The translations under genes and the position numbers were made by a program. A stretch of DNA of 5,522 bases. It comes from Rickettsiales bacterium. GTDB lineage: Bacteria; Pseudomonadota; Alphaproteobacteria; Rickettsiales; UBA3002. The notes beneath the pieces are model-generated. The model made no database searches, was not told where the DNA came from, and saw nothing but the letters and a program-made list of their open reading frames with translations. The stretch spans positions 1 through 5,522 of the forward strand of contig JAIXZB010000116.1 in NCBI GenBank assembly GCA_027489915.1, in the 5' to 3' direction. Below are positions 1-5,522 of this stretch, piece after piece (within the stretch, counting starts at the first letter, position 1; every line of letters starts with the position of its first letter).

Positions 1-1193
1 CGCGCCACATACGCATCAATCACCTGCGTAAATTCCTGCGCGATGTTTTCTCCACGCAGCGTCACGGTTTTCACTCCATCCTCAAACACAGGCGCCACGG
101 GCGATTCGCCCGTTCCGGGCAGCGAAATACCAATATTCGCATGCTTGCTTTCCCCTGGCCCATTCACAATGCAGCCCATCACGGCAACACTCATGGTCTC
201 AACACCAATGCGTTCTCGCCCCCACATCGGCATCTGCGCGCGCAGATAGGTCTGGATGGTCTCCGCCAACTCCTGAAAAAACGTGCTGGTCGTGCGCCCG
301 CATCCGGGGCAGGCCACCACAAGCGGCGTAAAATTACGCAACCCCATCACCTGCAACATTTCCTGCGCCACAATCACCTCGCGAGTGCGGTCGCCATTCG
401 GCTCAGGCGTCAGCGACACCCGAATCGTGTCGCCAATTCCCTCCTGCAACAACACCGCCATCGCGGCTGTCGATGCCACAATCCCCTTGCTCCCCATACC
501 CGCTTCCGTCAAACCCAGATGCAACGGATACTGGCAGCGCGCCGCCAAATTACGATACACCGCAATCAAATCCTGCACACGGCTCACCTTTGCACTCAAG
601 CAAATGCGGTTGGCGGGCAGCCCAATCGCCTCCGCCTTGGCCGCACTTTCCAGTGCCGAAACCACCAGTGCTTCCTGCGATACAACTTCTGCCGTTTGCG
701 GATGCGCACTTTGTGCATTCGCATCCATCAAGCGCGTCAGCAGCCCTTGGTCGAGCGAACCCCAATTCACCCCAATCCGCACTGGTTTGTTGTGCAGCAA
801 CGCCTGCTCAATCATTTGCGAAAACTGTGCATCCTGCTTCGCTCCAAATCCCACATTGCCGGGGTTAATACGGTATTTCGCAAGCGCCTCCGCCATCGCA
901 GGATACGCCGCCAGCAACCTATGCCCATTATAATGAAAATCCCCCACCAGCGGCACTGCGCAACCCAGCGCATCCAGCCCCTCGCGTATACGCGGCACTG
1001 CATCGGCAGATTCCTCGTTATTCACCGTAATGCGCACCACTTCCGAACCTGCATCAGAAAGTGCTTTCACCTGCGCTATCGTGCCTTGCACATCGGCCGT
1101 GTCAGTGTTGGTCATCGACTGCACCATAATCGGGTGCGAGCCGCCGATCATCACACCACCCACATTCACCGCATGCGAAACACGCCGCACCAT
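1..1193 (-). CDS. ispG: 4-hydroxy-3-methylbut-2-enyl diphosphate synthase (IspG/GcpE), C-terminal end cut by window
   Basis: This is the [4Fe-4S] enzyme of the MEP isoprenoid pathway. It reductively opens MEcPP (2-C-methyl-D-erythritol 2,4-cyclodiphosphate) to HMBPP in the cytoplasm, using electrons from flavodoxin or ferredoxin. I read 397 complete codons before the left edge. The N-terminal TIM-barrel part shows VQSMTNTDT (about residues 24-32), RINPGNVG (108-114) and RIGVNWGSL (139-147). The C-terminal part carries the three cluster cysteines, Cys295 and Cys298 in ACPGCGR and Cys341 in GCIVNGPGE, with Glu348 as the conserved cluster-side glutamate. The motif wording and length match alphaproteobacterial IspG rather than the shorter 372-residue E. 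coli form, so probably only a few residues are missing. The start is fixed: the preceding in-frame codon is the TAG of the rodZ-like gene, and AGGAG lies 7 nt upstream. The tight junction implies co-transcription and translational coupling with that gene. Identification is firm. Confidence 0.97.
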   Translation of the reverse strand, partial: MVRRVSHAVNVGGVMIGGSHPIMVQSMTNTDTADVQGTIAQVKALSDAGSEVVRITVNNEESADAVPRIREGLDALGCAVPLVGDFHYNGHRLLAAYPAMAEALAKYRINPGNVGFGAKQDAQFSQMIEQALLHNKPVRIGVNWGSLDQGLLTRLMDANAQSAHPQTAEVVSQEALVVSALESAAKAEAIGLPANRICLSAKVSRVQDLIAVYRNLAARCQYPLHLGLTEAGMGSKGIVASTAAMAVLLQEGIGDTIRVSLTPEPNGDRTREVIVAQEMLQVMGLRNFTPLVVACPGCGRTTSTFFQELAETIQTYLRAQMPMWGRERIGVETMSVAVMGCIVNGPGESKHANIGISLPGTGESPVAPVFEDGVKTVTLRGENIAQEFTQVIDAYVA

Positions 1194-2240
1194 CTATCGT
1201 CTCCTACGCGGAGTCCATTGATCATCATTCTTCGCATTTGGGTCTTCATAGCTTGGCTCTGCATCGCCAAACCACTCCGCAGGCAACAGCGAATCCTGCG
1301 TTTCTTCTTTCGGCGCTTCAACCACAGGAGCATCAGGTGCAGGCGCCTCATTCTGCTTTTCAGCTTTTGTGTCTTCTGTTTTCTGCACCACAGGCGGCGC
1401 TTCTTCCCCTTGCCGCTTGAATGGTAATGGCTCTGGCGTTACCTGCTCAGAAACAGGCGCAGGTGCTGTCGTAACCACAGGCGCAGACTCCACCGCTTCA
1501 GGTTTCTTTGCTTCCGTCTCCTTCACAGGCTCAGGCACTGCTTCTTCAACAACAGGCGCTTCAACATTCTCTTCATCTGTGGCGTCTGTTGCATCTTCTT
1601 CAGGCTCCGCCACCGCGTCGCCTGCAACATAAAACATCGCAGGTGCCTGCACAAAATCCACAACCTCAGGCGCGCGTGCAGCAGCAAAACACGAAAGCGC
1701 CTGCACACCATATAAACAATCGTAATTCCCCACATGCGGCATCACCGCATTGCGCAGTCCATCCACCATGCTCTCTGGCACCTGCATCACATCGCTTGCT
1801 GCAACATCCACCTTTTCACTCGGAATGAACATGTAAGCAGCAACCCCAATCAACACGGCAGCCACACCAACGTAAGCCATGTTTACACCGCCGCGCGAAA
1901 GCTGTCTGCGTTTGGGCTCGGGCATAAAATACTGCGGCGCTTCTTTGGTCGGCGTTTGCGTCACACCAAACTGCGCCATGTACTGATTCGCAAAATCCTC
2001 TGCCGCCAACCCAAAAAACTCCGCGTACGTCACCACATACCCACGTGCATAGACTTTACCAGGCAGCAAATCGAGCTGCTCATCTTCCATCGCTTGAATA
2101 TATTTCGCACGAATATGGGTACGCCGCGCAACTTCAGCCACATCGAGCGCAAAATGCTCGCGTAAATCACGCAAATACGCACCCAACTGCGAATACTCAT
2201 GCTGCTGCGGAATCCGCGTCTGTAAAGGAACCTGTGCCAT
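1194..2240 (-). CDS. rodZ: RodZ-like membrane-anchored helix-turn-helix protein
   Basis: RodZ-type proteins are bitopic inner-membrane proteins. Their cytoplasmic helix-turn-helix domain binds MreB and supports rod-shaped growth; some are annotated only as helix-turn-helix domain proteins. From the chosen start the protein has 348 residues. An Xre/HTH_25-like domain spans about 15-90, with LGAYLRDLRE, VARRTHIRAKYIQAMED and the typical LPGKVYARGYVVTYAEFFGL. A basic KRRQLSR stretch (110-116) precedes one membrane segment at about 120-139. A short exported region with Cys175 and Cys184 follows, then a Pro/Glu/Ala/Val-rich tail (about 210-348) ending in four arginines. I do not see the DUF4115-type beta domain common after the membrane segment in relatives. 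ATG at 2240 is preferred because AAGG lies 8 nt upstream. A GTG at 2288 would add 16 residues but has no clear ribosome-binding site and falls outside the conserved domain. Position directly before ispG matches the known rodZ-ispG neighbourhood. The domain call is strong; the exact cellular role is inferred. Confidence 0.85.
   Translation of the reverse strand: MAQVPLQTRIPQQHEYSQLGAYLRDLREHFALDVAEVARRTHIRAKYIQAMEDEQLDLLPGKVYARGYVVTYAEFFGLAAEDFANQYMAQFGVTQTPTKEAPQYFMPEPKRRQLSRGGVNMAYVGVAAVLIGVAAYMFIPSEKVDVAASDVMQVPESMVDGLRNAVMPHVGNYDCLYGVQALSCFAAARAPEVVDFVQAPAMFYVAGDAVAEPEEDATDATDEENVEAPVVEEAVPEPVKETEAKKPEAVESAPVVTTAPAPVSEQVTPEPLPFKRQGEEAPPVVQKTEDTKAEKQNEAPAPDAPVVEAPKEETQDSLLPAEWFGDAEPSYEDPNAKNDDQWTPRRRR
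1197..1610 (-). repeat. Low-complexity Pro/Glu/Ala/Val tail of the RodZ-like protein
   Basis: This segment encodes about residues 211-348. It is built from irregular repeats of short APVV, PEPV and EAP units mixed with acidic runs. At DNA level, variants of ACAGGCGC recur on the plus strand (near 1385, 1456, 1480 and 1552). There is no predicted globular fold. It probably forms an extended linker on the periplasmic side of the membrane, possibly crossing or touching the peptidoglycan (inference). Such repeats tend to vary in length between relatives. Confidence 0.6.
1201..1205 (-). promoter_or_regulatory. Shine-Dalgarno of ispG, inside the upstream coding sequence
   Basis: AGGAG on the minus strand lies 7 nt before the ispG ATG at 1193. 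It is formed by the AGG AGA arginine codons in the four-arginine C-terminus of the rodZ-like gene. A ribosome finishing that gene therefore sits on the ispG ribosome-binding site, which suggests coupled translation (inference). Confidence 0.8.
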
Positions 2241-2248
2241 AGGGTTCG

Positions 2249-2252
2249 CCTT
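2249..2252 (-). promoter_or_regulatory. Shine-Dalgarno that decides the rodZ start
   Basis: AAGG on the minus strand stands 8 nt before ATG 2240. The two in-frame alternatives upstream are less likely. GTG 2288 has only a T-rich sequence before it. ATG 2264 has its nearest purine run about 14 nt away. This favours the shorter, 348-residue product. Confidence 0.55.
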
Positions 2253-2305
2253 GTAATCTAACATACGCAGCGGCGCAACCCTCTTCACATAAAAACCATC
2301 GCGCA

Positions 2306-2329
2306 GCGCCGAGCCGCCTCAAGCGGCGC
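2306..2329. other. GC-rich hairpin in the ptsP-rodZ spacer, possible weak terminator
   Basis: GCGCCG (2306-2311) and CGGCGC (2324-2329) are perfect inverted repeats. A competing inner stem, GCCGC (2313-2317) with GCGGC (2323-2327), shares its right arm. On the minus-strand transcript a run of five T (2295-2291) follows about 10 nt downstream. That is too far for a textbook intrinsic terminator, but the structure could attenuate transcription or shape the rodZ leader. Function is unproven. Confidence 0.35.
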
Positions 2330-2344
2330 GACTTCATTATTACC

Positions 2345-2396
2345 CGCTTAAAAGTACACTGACCCCTGCGAAAGCAGGGGGAAGGACTTTTAAGCG
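2345..2396. repeat. Nested inverted repeat over the ptsP stop codon
   Basis: The outer arms are a perfect 11-bp inverted repeat, CGCTTAAAAGT (2345-2355) and ACTTTTAAGCG (2386-2396). Between them is a second perfect 7-bp hairpin, CCCCTGC (2363-2369) and GCAGGGG (2374-2380), with loop GAAA on the plus strand. The ptsP TAA (2392-2390) lies inside one outer arm. The inner hairpin resembles the dispersed CCC-GC-tttc-GC-GGG palindromes seen in many proteobacterial genomes (from memory, not searched). It could protect the ptsP mRNA 3' end, act as a terminator (the TTTT lies in the distal arm, not a classical U-tract), or be a small REP/MITE-like repeat. No flanking target duplication is visible. Confidence 0.7.
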
Positions 2397-4699
2397 ATAT
2401 CTACATCGTGATCTCTCGCAAACTTCTCAAGCTGCGAACGAATCGAATGATCGGGCGATTCACAGGCATACTCCAAAAACGCGCGCAGCTCTGGCAAATC
2501 CACACTGCGCACCATCGCCTTCACCGCACCCACCGCCGAAGGCGGCATCGAAAGCGAGCGAATACCGCAACCAAGCAGCGCCATCGCCTCAAGCGGCTTG
2601 GTCGCCAAATCACCACAGAAACTCACATCCACCTTGTGTTCGTCTGCCACGCTTGCAATGCGCTGCATCACCCGCATCACAATCGGCGAAAGCGCATCAT
2701 AACGCCCAGCCAAACGCTGGCTGCCACGGTCGCATGCAAATAAGAACTGCAACAAATCATTGCTGCCCACCGAAATAAAATCTACGCGTTTGCACAATTC
2801 AGGCAGTTGGAAAATGAGCGATGGAATCTCTAACATCGTGCCAATCTTCACCGAACTTGGCGGCACAAACCCATCTTTTTCCACTCGCGCCACTTCGCGC
2901 AGCAGCAGCTCGCGCACCGTGTCAAATTCCGCGACTTCCGCAATAAACGGGAACATCACATGCAGCGGCACACCACTCGCAGCCCGCACCAATGCACGGA
3001 ATTGCTGGCGCAAAATCACGGGTCTATCCAGCCCAATGCGCGTGGCTCTCCAGCCCATCGCAGGGTTTTCTTCATCATCGATATGAATATACGGCACCTG
3101 CTTATCGCCACCAATATCAAACGAGCGGAAAATCACCCGCTTGCCATTGGCTTTCTGCAGCACATCGCCATAAATTTTGGTCTGGCTTTCCACACTCGGC
3201 ATCTCGCGGCTGGCAAGGTAAGGCAGCTCGGTGCGGAACAATCCAATCCCATCGACATCCGCCATCGCAATCGCGTTCGCTTCAATATAAAGCCCCACAT
3301 TCACATTCAGTGAAATCCGTACACCATCGCGCGTTACCGAGGGTTGATCGCGCTGCGCTGCATAACCTGCGGTCAGCTTCGCCCGTTGCGCCAGCAGCTC
3401 ATTGAACGCCTGCACCACATCATCAGGCGGACGAATATATACCTCACCCTGCGCCCCATCGAGCACTGCCATTTCACCCCGTGCTGCGAGCGACGCAATA
3501 TCCGGAATCCGCCCCACCATGGGCAAATCCATCATTCGCGCAATAATCGCCACATGCGCGGTGGGCGAGCCTTCCTCAAGCAGCACACCCTTCATGCGCT
3601 TAGGGTCATATTCAAGCAACTCCGCAGGCCCGAGCGATTTCGCTACCAATATAAATGCATCGGGCAGCACCCCATGCGCCGCAGTCGGCTCAACCCCTGC
3701 TAAGTGGTAAAGCAACCGCTCCGATAAATCCTCAAGGTCAGCAATGCGCTCTTGAATATACGCACTCGCAACCGAACTCATGCGCGCATGCATTTCTTCC
3801 TGCACTTTTTTCACCGCCGCTTCCGCGGTAAGTCCCGTATGCACCGCCTCAATCATGCGCTCCACCCAGCCACGGTCTTGGCTGAACATGCGGTAGCTCT
3901 CTAAAATATCCTGATGCTCCGAATCCTCGGCAATCCCAGCCTCTGCAATCAAACTATCCACCGATTGCCTGAGCGCAATAATCGCATCCTTCAGCCGTTC
4001 TTCTTCCGCCTCAGGGTCATCACTCACCAGCTTAGTAATTTCAATCTTCGGCCTGTGCAGCACCACAGGTGCCATGGCAATCCCTTGGCTTAGCGTAGCA
4101 CCCGTAAAATGCTGCGATTGCAGCATCGGGTGCGCCTGCCCCGCCACCGCGTATAAATCCACCACCTTGGTGGCCATCACCAGCTCGGCAGTCACCATCG
4201 CAACCGTGTGCAAAATTTCCACCAGCTCATCGCTGTAGCTGCGCGATTGCTTGCTCTGCACCACAAGCACGCCAATCACCTTGTGCGAATATAAAATCGG
4301 CACACCCACAAACGCGTGATACATCTCCTCACCCGTCTCAGGCCGATACACGAATTTTGGGTGTTTCTCAGGATCCGCCAAATTCAGCGCAAGCGATGTG
4401 GCCGCAATTTCACCCACCAATCCTTCGCCCACACGCAACCGCGTCACATGCACCGAGTCTTTCTTCAAACCATAGCTCGAATACAGCTCTAAAATATCAC
4501 CGCCACGGGTCAAATAAATCGAACATACATCGGCATGTAGTGCGCTCGCAATCGTATGGGTCAACACATCCAAACGCTCTTGCGTAGGTTGCGATGTCGC
4601 CATCACATCGCGCACTTTGCGCAGCAGCACAATCGGGTTCAGCAGTGCCGAACTCGCACCCTCCAACTTCCCCGCATCCAGTGGAATAATATTCGCCAT
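2390..4699 (-). CDS. ptsP: Phosphoenolpyruvate-protein phosphotransferase PtsP (enzyme I of the nitrogen PTS)
   Basis: PtsP autophosphorylates from PEP and passes phosphate to Npr and then EIIA-Ntr. This is a regulatory cytoplasmic chain tied to nitrogen, potassium and stress control rather than sugar uptake. The protein is complete at 769 residues. A GAF sensor domain spans about 38-178 (ADVCSIYL, VGEGLVGEIA, HAFVGVPI, IGVLVVQS). The PEP-utiliser N-terminal domain spans about 199-330. The phosphohistidine domain has GSPTAHVAIIAR with His382 as the phosphorylated residue. The C-terminal PEP-binding barrel (about 455-740) shows GIGLFRTE, FDIGGDK, GTMLEIPS, FISVGSNDLLQF and catalytic Cys695 in FCGDL. 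All key residues are present. ATG 4699 is the first possible start, because an in-frame TAA lies 12 nt upstream; AAGG is 4 nt before it. In other bacteria the GAF domain is linked to glutamine sensing; whether that holds here is unknown. The stop codon lies in a palindrome. Confidence 0.96.
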   Translation of the reverse strand: MANIIPLDAGKLEGASSALLNPIVLLRKVRDVMATSQPTQERLDVLTHTIASALHADVCSIYLTRGGDILELYSSYGLKKDSVHVTRLRVGEGLVGEIAATSLALNLADPEKHPKFVYRPETGEEMYHAFVGVPILYSHKVIGVLVVQSKQSRSYSDELVEILHTVAMVTAELVMATKVVDLYAVAGQAHPMLQSQHFTGATLSQGIAMAPVVLHRPKIEITKLVSDDPEAEEERLKDAIIALRQSVDSLIAEAGIAEDSEHQDILESYRMFSQDRGWVERMIEAVHTGLTAEAAVKKVQEEMHARMSSVASAYIQERIADLEDLSERLLYHLAGVEPTAAHGVLPDAFILVAKSLGPAELLEYDPKRMKGVLLEEGSPTAHVAIIARMMDLPMVGRIPDIASLAARGEMAVLDGAQGEVYIRPPDDVVQAFNELLAQRAKLTAGYAAQRDQPSVTRDGVRISLNVNVGLYIEANAIAMADVDGIGLFRTELPYLASREMPSVESQTKIYGDVLQKANGKRVIFRSFDIGGDKQVPYIHIDDEENPAMGWRATRIGLDRPVILRQQFRALVRAASGVPLHVMFPFIAEVAEFDTVRELLLREVARVEKDGFVPPSSVKIGTMLEIPSLIFQLPELCKRVDFISVGSNDLLQFLFACDRGSQRLAGRYDALSPIVMRVMQRIASVADEHKVDVSFCGDLATKPLEAMALLGCGIRSLSMPPSAVGAVKAMVRSVDLPELRAFLEYACESPDHSIRSQLEKFARDHDVDIA

Positions 4700-4784
4700 G
4701 CTGCCTTACTGATTTTATGAGTCGCAGCTTATGTTGCCACGCAGCAAACACTATAACTCACAACGCCCAAAAACACCAGCCATG

Positions 4785-4811
4785 TTTGCACATTGGATGT
4801 GCGTTGCACAA
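4785..4811. repeat. Cluster of TGTGC/GCACA inverted repeats between the lipoprotein gene and ptsP
   Basis: GCACAT (4788-4793) and ATGTGC (4797-4802) form a perfect 6-bp hairpin with loop TGG. The same central TGTGC (4798-4802) can instead pair with GCACA (4806-4810). TTGCACA also occurs as a direct repeat (4786-4792 and 4804-4810). It lies 18-44 nt beyond the lipoprotein stop and about 85-110 nt before the ptsP start. It could be a transcription-factor site for ptsP or a weak 3'-end structure of the lipoprotein mRNA. There is no T-run directly after it on the minus strand, so a strong intrinsic terminator is unlikely. Confidence 0.4.
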
Positions 4812-4828
4812 ATCTTAGAAGCACAAGT

Positions 4829-5380
4829 CTATTTCAAACGCTCATATTCATAATAATGTGTATTCCTTCCTACTGCCGGCATTGGAATAAAGACAGCAGC
4901 AATAATCCCTGCATGGTCTTCAACTTCTGAGCGAACGAGATTCCCTCTATTATTAAGAGTAAGAATTTGTAACTTTTCATTATATCCTATTACGTACCTT
5001 GATACTTTCTTATATTTACCAACGATAACACCATTTTCGAAGGTAAAATCTGCAGGAGAATATAAATGTTTATCTCCAAGCAATCGCCCATCACTAGAGA
5101 ACACCTCAAAATATAAATGATCATCAGACAAATAACTTATACGAACCATAGCAGATTCTTGTTTAATGCTCTGAATACCAATAAAGTTCTTACTAAAGCT
5201 AAACCAGTTCGAAGTACTGGTGGTATTGGAACTGTGCAAAAGTTCAAAATCTTTATAAACACCTTCTATTTGCTTCAAGTTTTGTAGTTTTTGAAGATTA
5301 CCCGAAAATTCGTCATTATTGCTATAGTTAACACAAGAACAAAGCATCATCATGATTACTAAAGGAGAAACAAATTTCAT
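4829..5380 (-). CDS. Small AT-rich gene for a predicted lipoprotein of unknown function
   Basis: I do not recognise the family. The 183-residue product starts with a short lipoprotein-type signal: a lysine at 2, a hydrophobic and Met-rich core (about 3-13), then LCSC, with Cys16 the likely lipidated residue. Valine follows at +2, so there is no Asp inner-membrane retention signal. The mature part starts polar and Asn/Ser-rich. It continues with alternating hydrophobic and polar stretches (for example MVRISYLSDDHLYFEVF and LQILTLNNRG) that suggest beta strands, and ends HYYEYERLK. No enzyme motif is visible. ATG 5380 is chosen over TTG 5392 because GAGG lies 6 nt before it and the shorter form gives a clean signal peptide. 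The gene begins 24 nt after the oxidoreductase stop on the same strand, so it may be co-transcribed. My count gives about 34% GC over 4861-5380, far below its neighbours, which suggests acquired or fast-evolving DNA. Confidence 0.8.
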   Translation of the reverse strand: MKFVSPLVIMMMLCSCVNYSNNDEFSGNLQKLQNLKQIEGVYKDFELLHSSNTTSTSNWFSFSKNFIGIQSIKQESAMVRISYLSDDHLYFEVFSSDGRLLGDKHLYSPADFTFENGVIVGKYKKVSRYVIGYNEKLQILTLNNRGNLVRSEVEDHAGIIAAVFIPMPAVGRNTHYYEYERLK

Positions 5381-5386
5381 ATCACA

Positions 5387-5390
5387 CCTC
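5387..5390 (-). promoter_or_regulatory. Shine-Dalgarno that decides the lipoprotein start
   Basis: GAGG on the minus strand stands 6 nt before ATG 5380. The alternative in-frame TTG at 5392 overlaps this site and would place two charged residues and a cysteine ahead of the signal peptide, so the ATG is preferred. Confidence 0.65.
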
Positions 5391-5404
5391 AAATTATTAA
5401 CGGC

Positions 5405-5522
5405 TTAATTCTTCAAATGCAATTGAGCCTGCGCCACCAGATCATCGATAATCTCTTGTGCTGGCTGGATTTTTTCCACCATCCCCACACTCTGCCCCGC
5501 CATAAGCGAGCCACGCTCAATA
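5405..5522 (-). CDS. Nitronate monooxygenase/FabK-like flavin oxidoreductase, C-terminal 38 residues only
   Basis: Only the end of the gene lies in the window, running to TAA at 5407-5405; the rest continues past the right edge. The readable tail contains GSLMAGQSVGMVEKIQP followed by an amphipathic helix (EIIDDLVAQAQ). This matches the conserved C-terminus of the FMN-dependent 2-nitropropane dioxygenase/nitronate monooxygenase family, where the MAGQSVG segment closes the TIM barrel near the flavin phosphate. Members oxidise alkyl nitronates or, as FabK, reduce enoyl-ACP. The fragment is too short to tell which. It is the first gene of a possible two-gene unit with the lipoprotein gene 24 nt downstream. 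Confidence 0.78.
   Translation of the reverse strand, partial: IERGSLMAGQSVGMVEKIQPAQEIIDDLVAQAQLHLKN

Noticed and set aside
141..1427. Long plus-strand open frame opposite ispG and rodZ (428 codons, Arg/His-rich)
   Set aside because: It is fully antisense to two well-recognised genes. Its composition is that of a reverse-complement shadow, and it shows no motif or ribosome-binding site.
2197..2337. Short minus-strand frame from ATG 2337 (46 codons) in the spacer, running into rodZ in another frame
   Set aside because: It has no convincing Shine-Dalgarno, overlaps the rodZ start region, and its Arg-rich beginning simply reflects the GC-rich hairpin. A leader peptide cannot be excluded, but nothing supports one.
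2345..2396. Insertion sequence end (the TGACCCC string near 2361 resembles some IS termini)
   Set aside because: There is no transposase, no target-site duplication, and the structure is a self-contained 52-bp palindrome. A palindromic repeat explains it better.
2315..2597. Identical 13-nt string at 2315-2327 and 2585-2597
   Set aside because: The second copy is ordinary ptsP coding sequence (Lys-Pro-Leu-Glu-Ala region). No further copies or element structure are seen, so it is probably coincidence in GC-rich DNA.
4497..4751. Minus-strand 84-codon frame overlapping the ptsP start
   Set aside because: It is out of frame with ptsP, which has clear GAF-domain coding here. It is Cys-rich shadow translation without a start signal.
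4748..4758. TATAGT on the minus strand as a -10 box for ptsP
   Set aside because: No acceptable -35 hexamer is found 16-18 bp upstream, and the extended -10 TG is missing. This is too weak to annotate as a promoter.

Overview
The window carries five protein genes, all on the minus strand, so transcription runs from high to low coordinates. It looks like an alphaproteobacterial chromosome. IspG has the alphaproteobacterial form (ACPGCGR for the first two cluster cysteines, then GCIVNGPGE and an extended NIGISLPGTGE stretch), and the GAF-containing PtsP is also of alphaproteobacterial type. The genus cannot be told from the sequence. Sampled lines of the core genes are mostly in the mid-50s % GC.

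Reading in the direction of transcription: (1) 5522-5405 is the last 38 codons of a flavin-dependent nitronate monooxygenase/FabK-like protein that enters from the right edge. (2) 5380-4829 is a small, AT-rich gene (about 34% GC) for a predicted lipoprotein of unknown function, starting 24 nt after the oxidoreductase stop. (3) A 129-nt gap holds overlapping small inverted repeats. (4) 4699-2390 is ptsP, enzyme I of the nitrogen phosphotransferase system, complete at 769 residues. (5) About 150 nt of spacer follow. It begins with a nested palindrome that includes the ptsP stop codon and ends with a GC-rich hairpin. (6) 2240-1194 is a RodZ-type membrane-anchored helix-turn-helix protein with a long Pro/Glu/Ala/Val tail. 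(7) 1193 to the left edge is ispG, lacking only its C-terminal end. Its ATG directly abuts the TAG of the rodZ-like gene.

The rodZ-ispG pair recalls the rodZ-ispG order of Escherichia coli and links cell-shape and membrane functions to isoprenoid precursor supply. Translational coupling is likely there, because the ispG Shine-Dalgarno lies inside the last codons of the upstream gene. PtsP would feed phosphate from PEP into the regulatory Npr/EIIA-Ntr chain. The lipoprotein gene is the compositional outlier and the best candidate for lineage-specific or acquired DNA.

I saw no RNA genes, CRISPR array, transposase, integrase or recognisable novel multi-gene system. The less ordinary points are the palindrome over the ptsP stop, the AT-rich lipoprotein gene, the in-frame TAG/ATG junction, and the unusual C-terminal half of the RodZ-like protein.
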